From Enterobacter kobei (GTDB lineage: Bacteria; Pseudomonadota; Gammaproteobacteria; Enterobacterales; Enterobacteriaceae), in NCBI RefSeq assembly GCF_001729765.1, contig NZ_CP017181.1:806001-870000 (forward strand): a stretch of 64,000 nt of DNA. The letters are read 5' to 3'. Positions 37,633 to 51,576 of this stretch are shown here, one piece after another. The notes beneath the pieces were generated by a model. It made no database searches. It was given only the letters and a program-made list of their open reading frames with translations, and was not told the origin of the DNA. The position numbers and the translations under genes were made by a program. Within the stretch, counting starts at the first letter, position 1. Each line of letters starts with the position of its first letter.

Positions 37633-38448
37633 TTACCAGCCTTTAACCGCGCCACCGTTAAACACTTTGTTGGCTTCCTGGTAAACTTCGTCAGACTGAT
37701 AAGCCTGTACGAACTTCTTCACGTTTTCCGCGTCTTTGTTGTCTTCGCGAGTCACGATCAGGTTAACGTACGGGGAGTCTTTATCTTCAACGAAGATACC
37801 GTCTTTCGCTGGCGTCAGGCCAATCTGGCTGGCGTAAGTGGTGTTGATAACGGCCAGAGCAATCTGCGCATCGTCCAGAGAACGTGGCAGCTGTGGGGCT
37901 TCCAGCTCAACAATTTTCAGATTTTTCGGGTTCTCGGTGACATCCAGAACGGTTGGCAGCAGGCCAACACCGTCTTTCAGTTTGATCAGGCCCACTTTCT
38001 GCAGCAGCAGCAGGGAACGACCGAGGTTGGTTGGGTCGTTAGGCACCGCAACCTGAGAGCCCGGCTGCAGTTCGTCCAGTGATTTAATTTTCTTGGAGTA
38101 ACCGGCAATCGGATAAACGAAGGTGTTACCGACACCTACCAGCTTATAGCCACGATCTTTGATCTGCTGATCCAGGTAAGGCTTATGCTGGAAGGCGTTA
38201 GCGTCGATATCGCCTTTGCTCAGCGCTTCGTTTGGCAGAACGTAATCGTTGAAGGTCACCAGCTCAACGTCCAGGCCGTATTTCTCTTTCGCCACTTTCT
38301 GGGCAACTTCAGCAACCTGCTGTTCTGCACCAACGATAACGCCCACTTTGATGTGGTTTGGATCTTTTTCGTCCTGACCGCAACCCACCAGTGCCAGAGA
38401 GCCAATAAGCGCGCCTACTGCTGCAAAGGTCTTTAATTTAAACGCCAT
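37633..38448 (-). CDS. metQ: Methionine-binding lipoprotein MetQ
   Basis: MetQ is the substrate-binding component of the D/L-methionine ABC importer. The 271 residues start with a signal peptide and lipobox LVGC (Cys23), then the NlpA-type periplasmic binding fold, ending NGGAVKGW. It is the last gene of metN-metI-metQ; 40 bases separate it from metI. Confidence 0.97.
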   Translation of the reverse strand: MAFKLKTFAAVGALIGSLALVGCGQDEKDPNHIKVGVIVGAEQQVAEVAQKVAKEKYGLDVELVTFNDYVLPNEALSKGDIDANAFQHKPYLDQQIKDRGYKLVGVGNTFVYPIAGYSKKIKSLDELQPGSQVAVPNDPTNLGRSLLLLQKVGLIKLKDGVGLLPTVLDVTENPKNLKIVELEAPQLPRSLDDAQIALAVINTTYASQIGLTPAKDGIFVEDKDSPYVNLIVTREDNKDAENVKKFVQAYQSDEVYQEANKVFNGGAVKGW

Positions 38449-38488
38449 GTTTTATCCTTAACTCGTCGAGTTTGTGTTGTGTGTAACG

Positions 38489-39142
38489 TTATTTGTGAGT
38501 AACAGCCCGGACGATGCGATCGCCAGAGAACTGGATTAAGTAAACCAGCACAACCAGCAATACCAGAACGGTATTCATTACGGTAGCGTTATAACCAATA
38601 TAGCCGTACTGGTAGCCAATCTGGCCTAAACCGCCGGCACCTACGGCACCGCCCATCGCGGAATACCCCACCAGAGTAATAAGCGTAATCGTGGCCGCGT
38701 TCACCAGGCCTGGCAGTGCTTCAGGCAGCAGTACCTTGCGGACGATCTGCATAGGTGTTGCGCCCATCGCACGAGAGGCCTCGATCAAACCCGTCGGGAT
38801 CTCCAGCAGGGCGTTTTCCACCATACGGGCGATAAACGGCGCAGCGCCGACCGTCAACGGAACAATGGCCGCCTGCAGACCGATTGACGTACCAACGATC
38901 ACGCGGGTAAATGGAATCATCCACACCAGCAGAATAATGAACGGGATGGAACGGAAGATGTTAACCAGTGCAGAGAGCGTACGGTAGAGCTTCGCGTTCT
39001 CAATGATTTGACCCGGACGCGTGACATACAGCAGTACGCCGACCGGCAGGCCAATCACAAAACCAAAGAAACCCGATACGAAGGTCATTGCCAGCGTTTC
39101 CCAAACGCCGCGAACCAGCAGCCACATCATCGGCTCAGACAT
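38489..39142 (-). CDS. metI: Methionine ABC transporter permease MetI
   Basis: The inner-membrane channel of the methionine importer; two copies form the pore. It has 217 residues and five predicted membrane helices, with the ATPase-coupling EAA-type loop [20 protein letters not shown] near 140. It overlaps metN by eight bases. Confidence 0.97.
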   Translation of the reverse strand: MSEPMMWLLVRGVWETLAMTFVSGFFGFVIGLPVGVLLYVTRPGQIIENAKLYRTLSALVNIFRSIPFIILLVWMIPFTRVIVGTSIGLQAAIVPLTVGAAPFIARMVENALLEIPTGLIEASRAMGATPMQIVRKVLLPEALPGLVNAATITLITLVGYSAMGGAVGAGGLGQIGYQYGYIGYNATVMNTVLVLLVVLVYLIQFSGDRIVRAVTHK

Positions 39143-40166
39143 AACCCAGTACCTCTACTTTTACGTGGTGTTCTTGCAGCCAGGCGATTGCCGCCTGGGT
39201 TTCTTCTTGTGTGCCGTGCATTTCCGTCAGCATGATGCCGAACTTCACGCCACCGGCGTAATCCATCTGGGCGCTGATAATGTTGTTGTTCACGTTAAAG
39301 CGACGCGCGGTTTCGGAAAGCAGAGGGGCATCAACGGACTGACCGGTGAACTCCATGCGCAGCATTGGGACACTGTCTGCCGCGGGTTCAGTTTTCAAAC
39401 GCTCCAGATAATCTTCCGGAATATCCAGGTGCAGCGTCGACTGAATGAACTGCTGCGCCAGCGGGGTCTTCGGATGGGAGAATACTTCGCTGACGGTATC
39501 CTGCTCAATCAGTTCACCGTTGCTGATGACCGCCACGCAGTCGCAGATGCGTTTCACCACATCCATCTCGTGCGTAATAAGGAGGATCGTCAGGCCGAGG
39601 CGACGGTTAATGTCTTTCAGCAGTTCCAGAATAGAACGCGTGGTAGCCGGATCCAGTGCGCTGGTCGCTTCATCACACAGCAATACCTTAGGATTGCTAG
39701 CCAGTGCGCGGGCAATCGCCACACGCTGCTTTTGACCACCAGACAGATTTGCCGGGTAGCTGTCATGTTTGTCACCCAGACCCACGAGGTCGAGCAGTTC
39801 GGTAACGCGACGCTTCACTTCTTCTTTCGGTGTGTTGTCCAGCTCCAGCGGCAAGGCGACGTTGCCGAAAACGGTGCGGGAAGCCAGCAGGTTGAAGTGC
39901 TGGAAGATCATGCCAATCTGACGACGCGCTTTGGTGAGTTCTTTCTCTGAAAGAGCGGTAAGTTCCTGGCCGCCAACTTCTACGTTACCCTGGGTTGGGC
40001 GCTCAAGCAGGTTAACACAACGGATCAGCGTGCTTTTACCTGCACCCGATGCGCCAATGACGCCATAAATTTGACCAGCAGGAACATGCAGGCTGACATT
40101 GTTCAGCGCCTGAATGGTTCGGTTCCCCTGCTGGAACACTTTGGTGATATTGGAAAGTTTAATCAT
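39135..40166 (-). CDS. metN: Methionine ABC transporter ATPase MetN
   Basis: MetN powers methionine import. The 343 residues show Walker [10 protein letters not shown] (38-46), signature [15 protein letters not shown], Walker [14 protein letters not shown], and a C-terminal regulatory NIL/ACT-like domain (about 265-343) that binds methionine and shuts transport (trans-inhibition). It is the first gene of the operon and is preceded by MetJ boxes. Confidence 0.98.
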   Translation of the reverse strand: MIKLSNITKVFQQGNRTIQALNNVSLHVPAGQIYGVIGASGAGKSTLIRCVNLLERPTQGNVEVGGQELTALSEKELTKARRQIGMIFQHFNLLASRTVFGNVALPLELDNTPKEEVKRRVTELLDLVGLGDKHDSYPANLSGGQKQRVAIARALASNPKVLLCDEATSALDPATTRSILELLKDINRRLGLTILLITHEMDVVKRICDCVAVISNGELIEQDTVSEVFSHPKTPLAQQFIQSTLHLDIPEDYLERLKTEPAADSVPMLRMEFTGQSVDAPLLSETARRFNVNNNIISAQMDYAGGVKFGIMLTEMHGTQEETQAAIAWLQEHHVKVEVLGYV

Positions 40167-40242
40167 TAGATTATTTTTATCGTATGTAAGTTAGCCGTGG
40201 CATTTTGTTCTGCCAGATACGGGTGATGACCGTAAACAAAAC

Positions 40243-40266
40243 GGATGTTAAGGCATCCAGACGTCT
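40243..40266 (-). promoter_or_regulatory. MetJ operator (met boxes) of metNIQ
   Basis: A perfect eight-base met box AGACGTCT (40259-40266) has two weaker adjacent boxes in register at 40251 (AGGCATCC) and 40243 (GGATGTTA). MetJ with S-adenosylmethionine binds such tandem boxes to repress methionine genes. It lies about 80 bases upstream of metN. Confidence 0.75.
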
Positions 40267-40354
40267 AAATCAATCCAACTCTGTACGATGAGCACTTTAT
40301 TGCGCTGCGTTTCATGAGATACTAGCTCAACAGGCCTTTTTCAGGAGCAAACCG

Positions 40355-40921
40355 GTGGCAAAATCAGTACCCGCAATTTTTCTCGATCGTGATGGCACTA
40401 TTAATGTGGATCACGGTTATGTCCATGAGATTGATGAGTTCGAATTTATCGAAGGCGTTATAGAGGCAATGCGCCAGCTGAAAGAGATGGGCTACGCGCT
40501 GGTGGTCGTAACGAACCAGTCTGGTATTGCGCGCGGTAAATTCACCGAAGCGCAATTCGAGACGCTGACAGAATGGATGGACTGGTCACTGGCGGATCGC
40601 GGGGTCGATCTTGATGGCATTTATTATTGCCCACACCACCCTCAGGGAACCGTAGAAGCGTATCGCCAGACCTGTGATTGCCGTAAACCGCATCCGGGAA
40701 TGTTTATCTCCGCGCAAGAGTTTCTGCACATCGATATGGCCGCTTCTTATATGGTGGGCGATAAACTGGAAGATATGCAGGCAGCTGCAGCTGCAGGTGT
40801 GGGGACCAAAATATTAGTGCGCACGGGTAAGCCTGTTACGCCAGAAGCTGAAAATGCCGCGGATTGGGTGATTAATAGCCTGGCCGATCTGCCAAAAGAG
40901 ATTAAAAAGCACCAAAAATAG
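40355..40921 (+). CDS. gmhB: D-glycero-beta-D-manno-heptose-1,7-bisphosphate 7-phosphatase
   Basis: GmhB removes the C7 phosphate in ADP-heptose synthesis for the LPS inner core. The 188-residue HAD-family enzyme starts with GTG 40355 and has the nucleophile motif DRDGT (Asp11, Asp13) and a zinc site with CPHHPQGT and CDCRKPHPG. Its stop lies only 49 bases before the -35 of rrn P1, so upstream activator (Fis) sites of the rRNA operon probably fall inside this gene. Confidence 0.97.
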   Translation: MAKSVPAIFLDRDGTINVDHGYVHEIDEFEFIEGVIEAMRQLKEMGYALVVVTNQSGIARGKFTEAQFETLTEWMDWSLADRGVDLDGIYYCPHHPQGTVEAYRQTCDCRKPHPGMFISAQEFLHIDMAASYMVGDKLEDMQAAAAAGVGTKILVRTGKPVTPEAENAADWVINSLADLPKEIKKHQK

Positions 40922-40970
40922 CCGTTCTGGTGAAAAGGTGAGCGGTCGAAATAAAAATGCATATTTCCAC

Positions 40971-40998
40971 TTGTCATTCCTCGGCAGCTCCCTATAAT
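40971..40998 (+). promoter_or_regulatory. rRNA promoter P1
   Basis: TTGTCA (40971-40976), 16-base spacer, TATAAT (40993-40998), then the GC-rich discriminator GCGCC, typical of growth-rate and ppGpp-controlled rrn P1. The A-rich stretch AATAAAAATGCATATTT just upstream fits an UP element. Confidence 0.9.
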
Positions 40999-41079
40999 GC
41001 GCCTCCATCGACACGGCAGATGTGAATCACTTCACAGACAACCCGGTCGGTTGAAGAGAAAAAATCCTGAAATAACGGG

Positions 41080-41107
41080 TTGACTCTGAAAGAGGAAAGC
41101 GTAATAT
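41080..41107 (+). promoter_or_regulatory. rRNA promoter P2
   Basis: TTGACT (41080-41085), 16-base spacer, TAATAT (41102-41107), 109 bases downstream of P1, the spacing expected for tandem rrn promoters. Confidence 0.88.
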
Positions 41108-41145
41108 ACGCCACCTCGCAACGGTGAGCGAAAGCCGCGTTGCAC

Positions 41146-41157
41146 TGCTCTTTAACA
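41146..41157 (+). promoter_or_regulatory. boxA antitermination site of the rrn leader
   Basis: TGCTCTTTAACA matches the rrn boxA bound by NusB and S10, letting RNA polymerase read through the untranslated operon. Confidence 0.9.
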
Positions 41158-41161
41158 ATTT

Positions 41162-41183
41162 ATCAGACAATCTGTGTGGGCAC
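41162..41183 (+). other. Left arm of the 16S processing stem
   Basis: This stretch (ATCAGACAATCTGTG...) is complementary to 42852-42873; the duplex closing 16S precursor RNA is cut by RNase III. Confidence 0.8.
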
Positions 41184-41289
41184 TCAAAGTGACATGGATT
41201 CTTAACGTCGCAAGACGAAAAATGAATACCAAGTCTCTGAGTGAACATACGTAATTCATTACGAAGTTTAATTCACGAGCATCAAACTT

Positions 41290-42829
<1,540 letters not shown>

Positions 42830-42851
42830 CCTTAAAGAACCTGCCTTTGTA

Positions 42852-42873
42852 GTGCTCACACAGATTGTCTGAT
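42852..42873 (+). other. Right arm of the 16S processing stem
   Basis: Complementary, with a few mismatches, to 41162-41183. Confidence 0.8.
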
Positions 42874-42899
42874 GAAAAAACAGCAGTAAAAATCTCTGC

Positions 42900-42976
<77 letters not shown>

Positions 42977-43058
42977 AATTTTTGCTGATGCTGCGTTGCG
43001 GCGACACTCACATACTTAAGTATGCTTCGTGTCACCACGCCTTGCCTCAACAAAAATT
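42977..43058. repeat. Long imperfect palindrome inserted between spacer tRNAs
   Basis: Directly after the CCA of tRNA-Ile, AATTTTTG (42977-42984) and CAAAAATT (43051-43058) bound an inverted repeat with inner arms GACAC / GTGTC and a perfect 14-base core CATACTTAAGTATG (43011-43024). The E. coli spacer between these tRNAs is shorter, as I recall. It resembles the spacer stem-loops or dispersed palindromes of enterobacteria. Confidence 0.65.
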
Positions 43059-43084
43059 ACCGGTACAGAGGTTGGCAAAACGAT

Positions 43085-43160
43085 GGGGCTATAGCTCAGC
43101 TGGGAGAGCGCCTGCTTTGCACGCAGGAGGTCTGCGGTTCGATCCCGCATAGCTCCACCA
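43085..43160 (+). tRNA. alaV: tRNA-Ala (TGC)
   Basis: A 76-base cloverleaf with encoded CCA and anticodon TGC in CTTTGCACGCAG; acceptor stem GGGGCTA / TAGCTCC. It is the second spacer tRNA of the operon. Confidence 0.97.
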
Positions 43161-43221
43161 TCTTTTACTGCGAACACAAGAAAACTTCAGAGTGAACCTG
43201 AAAAGGTGCACTGCGAAGTTT

Positions 43222-43233
43222 TGCTCTTTAAAA
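43222..43233 (+). promoter_or_regulatory. boxA in the 16S-23S spacer
   Basis: TGCTCTTTAAAA is a second boxA that renews the antitermination complex before 23S. The bases after it (AATCTGGATCAAGCTGAAAA) pair with 46280-46300 to close the 23S processing stem. Confidence 0.8.
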
Positions 43234-43340
43234 ATCTGGATCAAGCTGAAAATTGAAACGACACACATGTTATGTGTGTTCGAGTCTCTCAAATTTTCGC
43301 AAACCGATGATGAATCGAAAGAAACATCTTCGGGTTGTGA

Positions 43341-46246
<2,906 letters not shown>

Positions 46247-46278
46247 ACAACGCCGAAGCTGTTTTGGCGGTGAGAGAC

Positions 46279-46301
46279 GATTTTCAGCCTGATACAGATT
46301 A
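46279..46301 (+). other. Right arm of the 23S processing stem
   Basis: GATTTTCAGCCTGATACAGA is complementary to the segment after the spacer boxA at about 43232-43255. Confidence 0.7.
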
Positions 46302-46308
46302 CAGAATT

Positions 46309-46428
46309 TGCCTGGCGGCTTTAGCGCGGTGGTCCCACCTGACCCCATGCCGAACTCAGAAGTGAAACGCCGTAGCGCCGATGGTAGTGTGGGGTCTCCC
46401 CATGTGAGAGTAGGGAACTGCCAGGCAT
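46309..46428 (+). rRNA. rrfH: 5S ribosomal RNA
   Basis: A 120-base 5S gene: terminal stem TGCCTGGCGG / CTGCCAGGCA, with CCCCATGCCGAACTCAG in the middle. It lies 62 bases after 23S. Confidence 0.98.
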
Positions 46429-46482
46429 CAAATTAAGTAGTAAGCCGGTGCATAAATCCGGTGGTTACAAGCAGTCTTCGGT

Positions 46483-46559
46483 GGAGCGGTAGTTCAGTCG
46501 GTTAGAATACCTGCCTGTCACGCAGGGGGTCGCGGGTTCGAGTCCCGTCCGTTCCGCCA
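46483..46559 (+). tRNA. aspU: tRNA-Asp (GTC), distal gene of the rRNA operon
   Basis: A 77-base cloverleaf with encoded CCA, anticodon GTC in CTGTCACGCAGG. It is the last gene of the rRNA operon before its terminator. Its sequence is identical to the tRNA gene at 55913. Confidence 0.97.
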
Positions 46560-46566
46560 CTTATTG

Positions 46567-46600
46567 AAAGCCCTGAGTTAACGCTCAGGGCTTTTTTCTT
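46567..46600 (+). terminator. Terminator of the rRNA operon
   Basis: AAGCCCTGAG (46568-46577) pairs with CTCAGGGCTT (46584-46593), followed by TTTTTTCTT. Confidence 0.92.
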
Positions 46601-46719
46601 ATCTGCTGTTTAATTATTGCGAAATGAGCAAAAATCCTCTGCGTTTTACGATCTTTTTCAATATAACAACGCCAGCGATAATCCTCCTCAGTTTACGAAC
46701 ATAATGATTGAGGAATACT

Positions 46720-47523
46720 ATGACTCTCCCTGCATTTGGTCTGGGCACTTTCCGCCTGAAAGACGACGTTGTTATCGCATCTGTTAAAACGGCACTCGAG
46801 TTAGGCTATCGCGCAATTGATACGGCACAGAACTATGAAAATGAAGCTGCCGTTGGACAGGCCATTGAAGAGAGTGGCGTACCGCGTAACGAGATATTCA
46901 TCACCACCAAAATCTGGATTGAAAACCTCAGCAAAGACAAACTGATCCCGAGCCTGAAAGAGAGTCTGAAAAAGCTGCGTACTGACTACGTGGATCTGAC
47001 GCTGATCCACTGGCCATCACCAAACGATGCCGTTTCTGTAGAAGAGTTCATGCAGGCGCTGATGGAAGCGAAAAAGCAGGGACTAACGCGTGAAATCGGT
47101 ATTTCAAACTTCACCATTCCGCTGATGGAAAAAGCCATTGCCGCAGTAGGTACAGAAAATATCGCGACCAACCAGATTGAACTTTCACCTTACCTGCAAA
47201 ACCATAAAGTCGTGGACTGGGCAAAGCAGCACGGTATCCACATCACGTCATACATGACGCTGGCTTATGGTAAGGCACTGAAAGATGAGGCGATTATACG
47301 TATTGCTGAAAAACATAACGCGACCCCGGCACAGGTCATTCTGGCATGGGCAATGGGCGAAGGTTATGCCGTGATCCCATCGTCAACCAAACGTGTAAAC
47401 CTGGCCAGCAACCTGTCAGCGGTCGACCTTCATCTGGATGATGACGATAAAAAAGCGATCGCAGCACTGGAGTGCAACGATCGCCTGGTCAGCCCGGAAG
47501 GTTTAGCGCCTGACTGGGATTAA
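46720..47523 (+). CDS. dkgB: 2,5-diketo-D-gluconate/methylglyoxal reductase DkgB
   Basis: DkgB is an NADPH-dependent aldo-keto reductase that acts on 2,5-diketogluconate and methylglyoxal. I use ATG 46720 ([13 protein letters not shown]) because GAGGAATACT precedes it, giving 267 residues as in E. coli; an upstream in-frame ATG at 46708 has no such site. The aldo-keto tetrad is Asp34, Tyr39, Lys64 and His97 (TLIHWPSP). Confidence 0.96.
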   Translation: MTLPAFGLGTFRLKDDVVIASVKTALELGYRAIDTAQNYENEAAVGQAIEESGVPRNEIFITTKIWIENLSKDKLIPSLKESLKKLRTDYVDLTLIHWPSPNDAVSVEEFMQALMEAKKQGLTREIGISNFTIPLMEKAIAAVGTENIATNQIELSPYLQNHKVVDWAKQHGIHITSYMTLAYGKALKDEAIIRIAEKHNATPAQVILAWAMGEGYAVIPSSTKRVNLASNLSAVDLHLDDDDKKAIAALECNDRLVSPEGLAPDWD

Positions 47524-47552
47524 GTTTCACTAACCCTCTGTCACCTTAACCC

Positions 47553-48458
47553 TCATACAGCTCCTCCGGGAGCTGTCTTTATATGTTCACTCAGGAAGTC
47601 AATAAAAGCACGAATCCGCGTACTCACCGCTCTGTCACTGTAATACACTGCGCTAAAAGGCATCTCGACCGGCAAACGTTTATCCGCCATCAGTTCCACC
47701 AGTTCACCTCGTGCAATCTCCTTATCTATCATATAGTCAGACAGGCACGCGATGCCGTTCCCTTCAAGACACAGTTGCTTTAGCGTTTCTCCACTGTTTG
47801 ACGATAACCCACTGGTAATTTCATGAAGCTGACCATCACGACAGGCGACAGGCCAGGTGTTCAGTGATACCGGTTCCGTAAAGCCCAGACAAAGATGCTG
47901 CTTCAACTCTTCAACGGTCTCCGGTTTACCGTGCTCAGCAATGTACTGCGGCGACGCGATAATTTTTCGGTAGCTGGCAAACAGCGGGCGGGCGCGCAAG
48001 CTTGAATCGGTCAGTGTACCGGCCCGGATAGCCACATCCACTTTACGCTCGATGAGGTTGATAAACGTCTCTGATGAGACCAAAGAAAGCGTCATCTCCG
48101 GATAGCGTTCACGAAAAGGTTTGATCAGCGGCATCAGAAAGTACAGTACTACCGGCGTGGCCGCATCAATGCGCAGCAATCCCCGCGGCGTGCTGCGGCT
48201 TTCCATAATTTCTGTCTCAGCTGCAGCCATCTCCTGCAGCACCGACTGCACGCGGCGGAAATAACGCTCTCCTTCTTCCGTCAGGCTCAGTTGCCGCGTC
48301 GTCCGGTTGAGCAGGCTCACCCCAAGCTTCATCTCCAGCTTTTTCACTGAGCGGCTGATGGCCGAGTTAGCCTGTCCCAGCTGTTCGGCTGCCCGGCTAA
48401 AGCTACCGCTTTCAACAACGGCGACAAAGATTGTCAGCTCTTCTGACGTTGCTTTCAT
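47553..48458 (-). CDS. yafC: LysR-family regulator YafC
   Basis: A 301-residue LysR-type transcription regulator: winged helix-turn-helix at about 1-60 ([23 protein letters not shown]), then a two-lobed ligand-binding domain. Its ligand is unknown. It is convergent to dkgB and diverges, with 104 bases between, from an MFS exporter gene, an arrangement typical of a LysR protein controlling its neighbour. A dkgB hairpin (47557-47576) lies inside its last codons. Confidence 0.92.
   Translation of the reverse strand: MKATSEELTIFVAVVESGSFSRAAEQLGQANSAISRSVKKLEMKLGVSLLNRTTRQLSLTEEGERYFRRVQSVLQEMAAAETEIMESRSTPRGLLRIDAATPVVLYFLMPLIKPFRERYPEMTLSLVSSETFINLIERKVDVAIRAGTLTDSSLRARPLFASYRKIIASPQYIAEHGKPETVEELKQHLCLGFTEPVSLNTWPVACRDGQLHEITSGLSSNSGETLKQLCLEGNGIACLSDYMIDKEIARGELVELMADKRLPVEMPFSAVYYSDRAVSTRIRAFIDFLSEHIKTAPGGAV
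47557..47580 (+). terminator. Hairpin at the dkgB-yafC convergence
   Basis: ACAGCTCC (47557-47564) and GGAGCTGT (47569-47576) form an eight-pair stem, then CTTTAT on the plus strand. It lies inside the 3' coding end of yafC. Confidence 0.55.
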
Positions 48459-48562
48459 TGTTGCACCACCTGCAAAATTCTATTGATATTTTGACCATTT
48501 TTGTTATTTAAGCACTGGCGCATACTGCCTGTCATCTTAATCCTGATGATACGGAGTATTTT

Positions 48563-49738
48563 ATGCCACTGGCGCTACTTGCCCTGACGATCAGTGCCTT
48601 TGCAATTGGCACGACCGAATTTGTTATCGTGGGACTGGTTCCCACCATTGCTAACCAGCTTGCGATCTCGCTGCCTTCCGCCGGATTGCTGGTGTCAATC
48701 TACGCCCTGGGCGTCGCCGTCGGTGCGCCTGTGCTGACGGCTCTGACCGGACGTTTTCCGCGTAAGCAGCTGTTAGTTGCGTTGATGGTGTTGTTCACCG
48801 CCGGTAACATTCTGGCCTGGCAGGCACCGGACTACACCACCCTGGTAATTGCCCGTCTGTTGACCGGCCTTGCACACGGCGTGTTCTTCTCAATTGGTTC
48901 CACTATTGCAACCAGCCTGGTCCCCAAAGAGAAAGCAGCCTCAGCTATTGCGATCATGTTTGGTGGACTGACCGTCGCACTCGTTACGGGTGTGCCGCTA
49001 GGCACGTTTATCGGACAGCACTTCGGCTGGCGTGAGACGTTTCTGGCCGTCTCCTTATTGGGGGTTATTGCCCTTGTTGCTAGCCTGCTGCTGGTACCGT
49101 CGACTATTCCAGGCCGGGCCAGCGCCAGCCTGAGCGATCAGCTAAAGGTGCTTACCCATCCGCGTTTGCTGATCATCTACGCGGTCACGGCTCTGGGCTA
49201 TGGAGGCGTATTTACCGCCTTCACCTTCCTGGCACCGATGATGCAGGACCTGGCAGGCTTCTCCCCGAGTGCCGTGAGCTGGATTTTGCTGGGATACGGT
49301 ATTTCCGTGGCGATTGGCAATATCTGGGGCGGCAAGCTTGCAGATAAACATGGTGCGGTTCCGGCGCTGAAATTTATCTTCGCCGCCCTGGTGGTTCTGC
49401 TGTTGATATTCCAGTTCACGGCGTCCATGCAATACGCCGCACTGATCACGGTACTGGTAATGGGTGTCTTCGCTTTTGGCAACGTGCCCGGGCTTCAGGT
49501 TTATGTTGTTCAGAAAGCGGAGCTCTATACGCCAAACGCCGTGGATGTGGCATCCGGACTGAACATTGCCGCGTTCAATATTGGGATCGCGCTGGGCTCC
49601 ATTATTGGCGGACAAACCGTCGAACACTTTGGATTAACCCAGACTCCCTGGATTGGTGCGGTGATCGTCCTTGTCGCTTTCCTGCTGATAGGGCTGAGTG
49701 GCCGCCTCGATAAACCTACTCGCGTAGCACTGGGATAA
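48563..49738 (+). CDS. MFS transporter, DHA1 family, YdhP/AraJ-like
   Basis: A 391-residue inner-membrane protein with twelve hydrophobic segments. It resembles the DHA1 sugar or drug exporters YdhP and AraJ: the N-terminus LLALTISAFAIGTTEFVIVG and the loop GRFPRKQLL between helices 2 and 3 fit this group. ATG 48563 follows ACGGAG. E. coli has no such gene between yafC and yafD, so this is an accessory insertion or an ancestral gene lost there. Control by the divergent yafC product is likely but inferred; the substrate is unknown. Confidence 0.88.
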   Translation: MPLALLALTISAFAIGTTEFVIVGLVPTIANQLAISLPSAGLLVSIYALGVAVGAPVLTALTGRFPRKQLLVALMVLFTAGNILAWQAPDYTTLVIARLLTGLAHGVFFSIGSTIATSLVPKEKAASAIAIMFGGLTVALVTGVPLGTFIGQHFGWRETFLAVSLLGVIALVASLLLVPSTIPGRASASLSDQLKVLTHPRLLIIYAVTALGYGGVFTAFTFLAPMMQDLAGFSPSAVSWILLGYGISVAIGNIWGGKLADKHGAVPALKFIFAALVVLLLIFQFTASMQYAALITVLVMGVFAFGNVPGLQVYVVQKAELYTPNAVDVASGLNIAAFNIGIALGSIIGGQTVEHFGLTQTPWIGAVIVLVAFLLIGLSGRLDKPTRVALG

Positions 49739-49807
49739 CATCAGTAAGTGCTTGCTTACAAAACTGGAAAGCGGTTTCTCAGAAATTGCGTTGAAAGTGT
49801 GACCTAA

Positions 49808-50674
<867 letters not shown>

Positions 50675-50750
50675 TGGTGTGTCAGGTCTGCCGTGGGGCA
50701 GGCCTGCGCGGGTGCTGCCCTTTTATTTTTAACCAACAAAGGACAGTACG

Positions 50751-51524
50751 ATGACAACAACACACTCCCATCATGACAACGTAGAAAAACAGTTTGGCTC
50801 CCAGGCAAATGCCTATCTGACCAGCGCCGTGCATGCTTCAGGTCGTGACCTGCTGCGTCTCGGCGAACGTCTGGCAGCATTCCCGCAGGCGCACGTGCTG
50901 GATTTAGGCTGTGGGGCAGGGCATGCCAGCTTTACGGCTGCGCAGCAGGTGGCGAAGGTCACCGCGTATGACTTATCCAGTCAGATGCTGGATGTTATTG
51001 CTGAGGCGGCGAAGGCGAAAGGGTTGAGCAACGTGGATACGCGCCAGGGGTACGCCGAGTCCTTACCGTTTGATGATGCCTCGTTTGAGGTGGTGATTAG
51101 CCGTTATTCCGCGCACCACTGGCATGATGTCGGCCAGGCGTTACGTGAAGTCAAACGTGTCCTGAAGCCGGGCGGGATCTTCATTATTATGGATGTGATG
51201 TCTCCCGGGCATCCGGTGCGCGATATCTGGCTGCAGACAGTAGAAGCGCTGCGTGATACTTCCCATGTACAAAACTACTCCAGCGGAGAGTGGTTATCGC
51301 TTATCACTGAAGCGGGGTTGATTACCCGAACGTTAACAACAGACCGTTTGCCGCTGGAATACCCTTCGTGGATTGCCCGTATGCGTACCCCGGAAGCATT
51401 AAGTCAGGCGATTCGCCTCTATCAGGAGAGTGCCTCTGCTGAGGTAAAAGCGTACTTTGAATTGCAGGAGGATGGATCGTTTACCAGCGATACCATCATG
51501 GCTGAAGCGCAAAAAGCGGGATAA
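50751..51524 (+). CDS. yafE: SAM-dependent methyltransferase YafE
   Basis: A 257-residue class I methyltransferase of the UbiE/COQ5-like group. The SAM-binding motif I is VLDLGCGAG at 49-57, with the acidic residue in AYDLSSQ ending strand 2. The substrate is unknown. The K-12 protein is annotated shorter at 207 residues, as I recall, so this appears to be the full-length form. It has an RBS-like AAAGGA and ends at a terminator. Confidence 0.92.
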   Translation: MTTTHSHHDNVEKQFGSQANAYLTSAVHASGRDLLRLGERLAAFPQAHVLDLGCGAGHASFTAAQQVAKVTAYDLSSQMLDVIAEAAKAKGLSNVDTRQGYAESLPFDDASFEVVISRYSAHHWHDVGQALREVKRVLKPGGIFIIMDVMSPGHPVRDIWLQTVEALRDTSHVQNYSSGEWLSLITEAGLITRTLTTDRLPLEYPSWIARMRTPEALSQAIRLYQESASAEVKAYFELQEDGSFTSDTIMAEAQKAG

Positions 51525-51529
51525 ACAAA

Positions 51530-51562
51530 AAAGGCACCGAGGGGAATCGGTGCCTTTTTATC
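51530..51562. terminator. Terminator between yafE and mltD
   Basis: AAGGCACCGA (51531-51540) pairs with TCGGTGCCTT (51547-51556), flanked by AAAAAA and TTTTTA, so it works for both convergent genes. Confidence 0.9.
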
Positions 51563-51576
51563 TTTCGATCGTGTAA

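Larger units (their letters stand above)
40922..41289 (+). other. rRNA operon promoter and leader region
   Basis: This gene-free stretch contains an A/T-rich UP element before P1 (about 40950-40968), promoters P1 and P2, the boxA antitermination site and the left half of the 16S processing stem, each listed separately. Confidence 0.85.
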
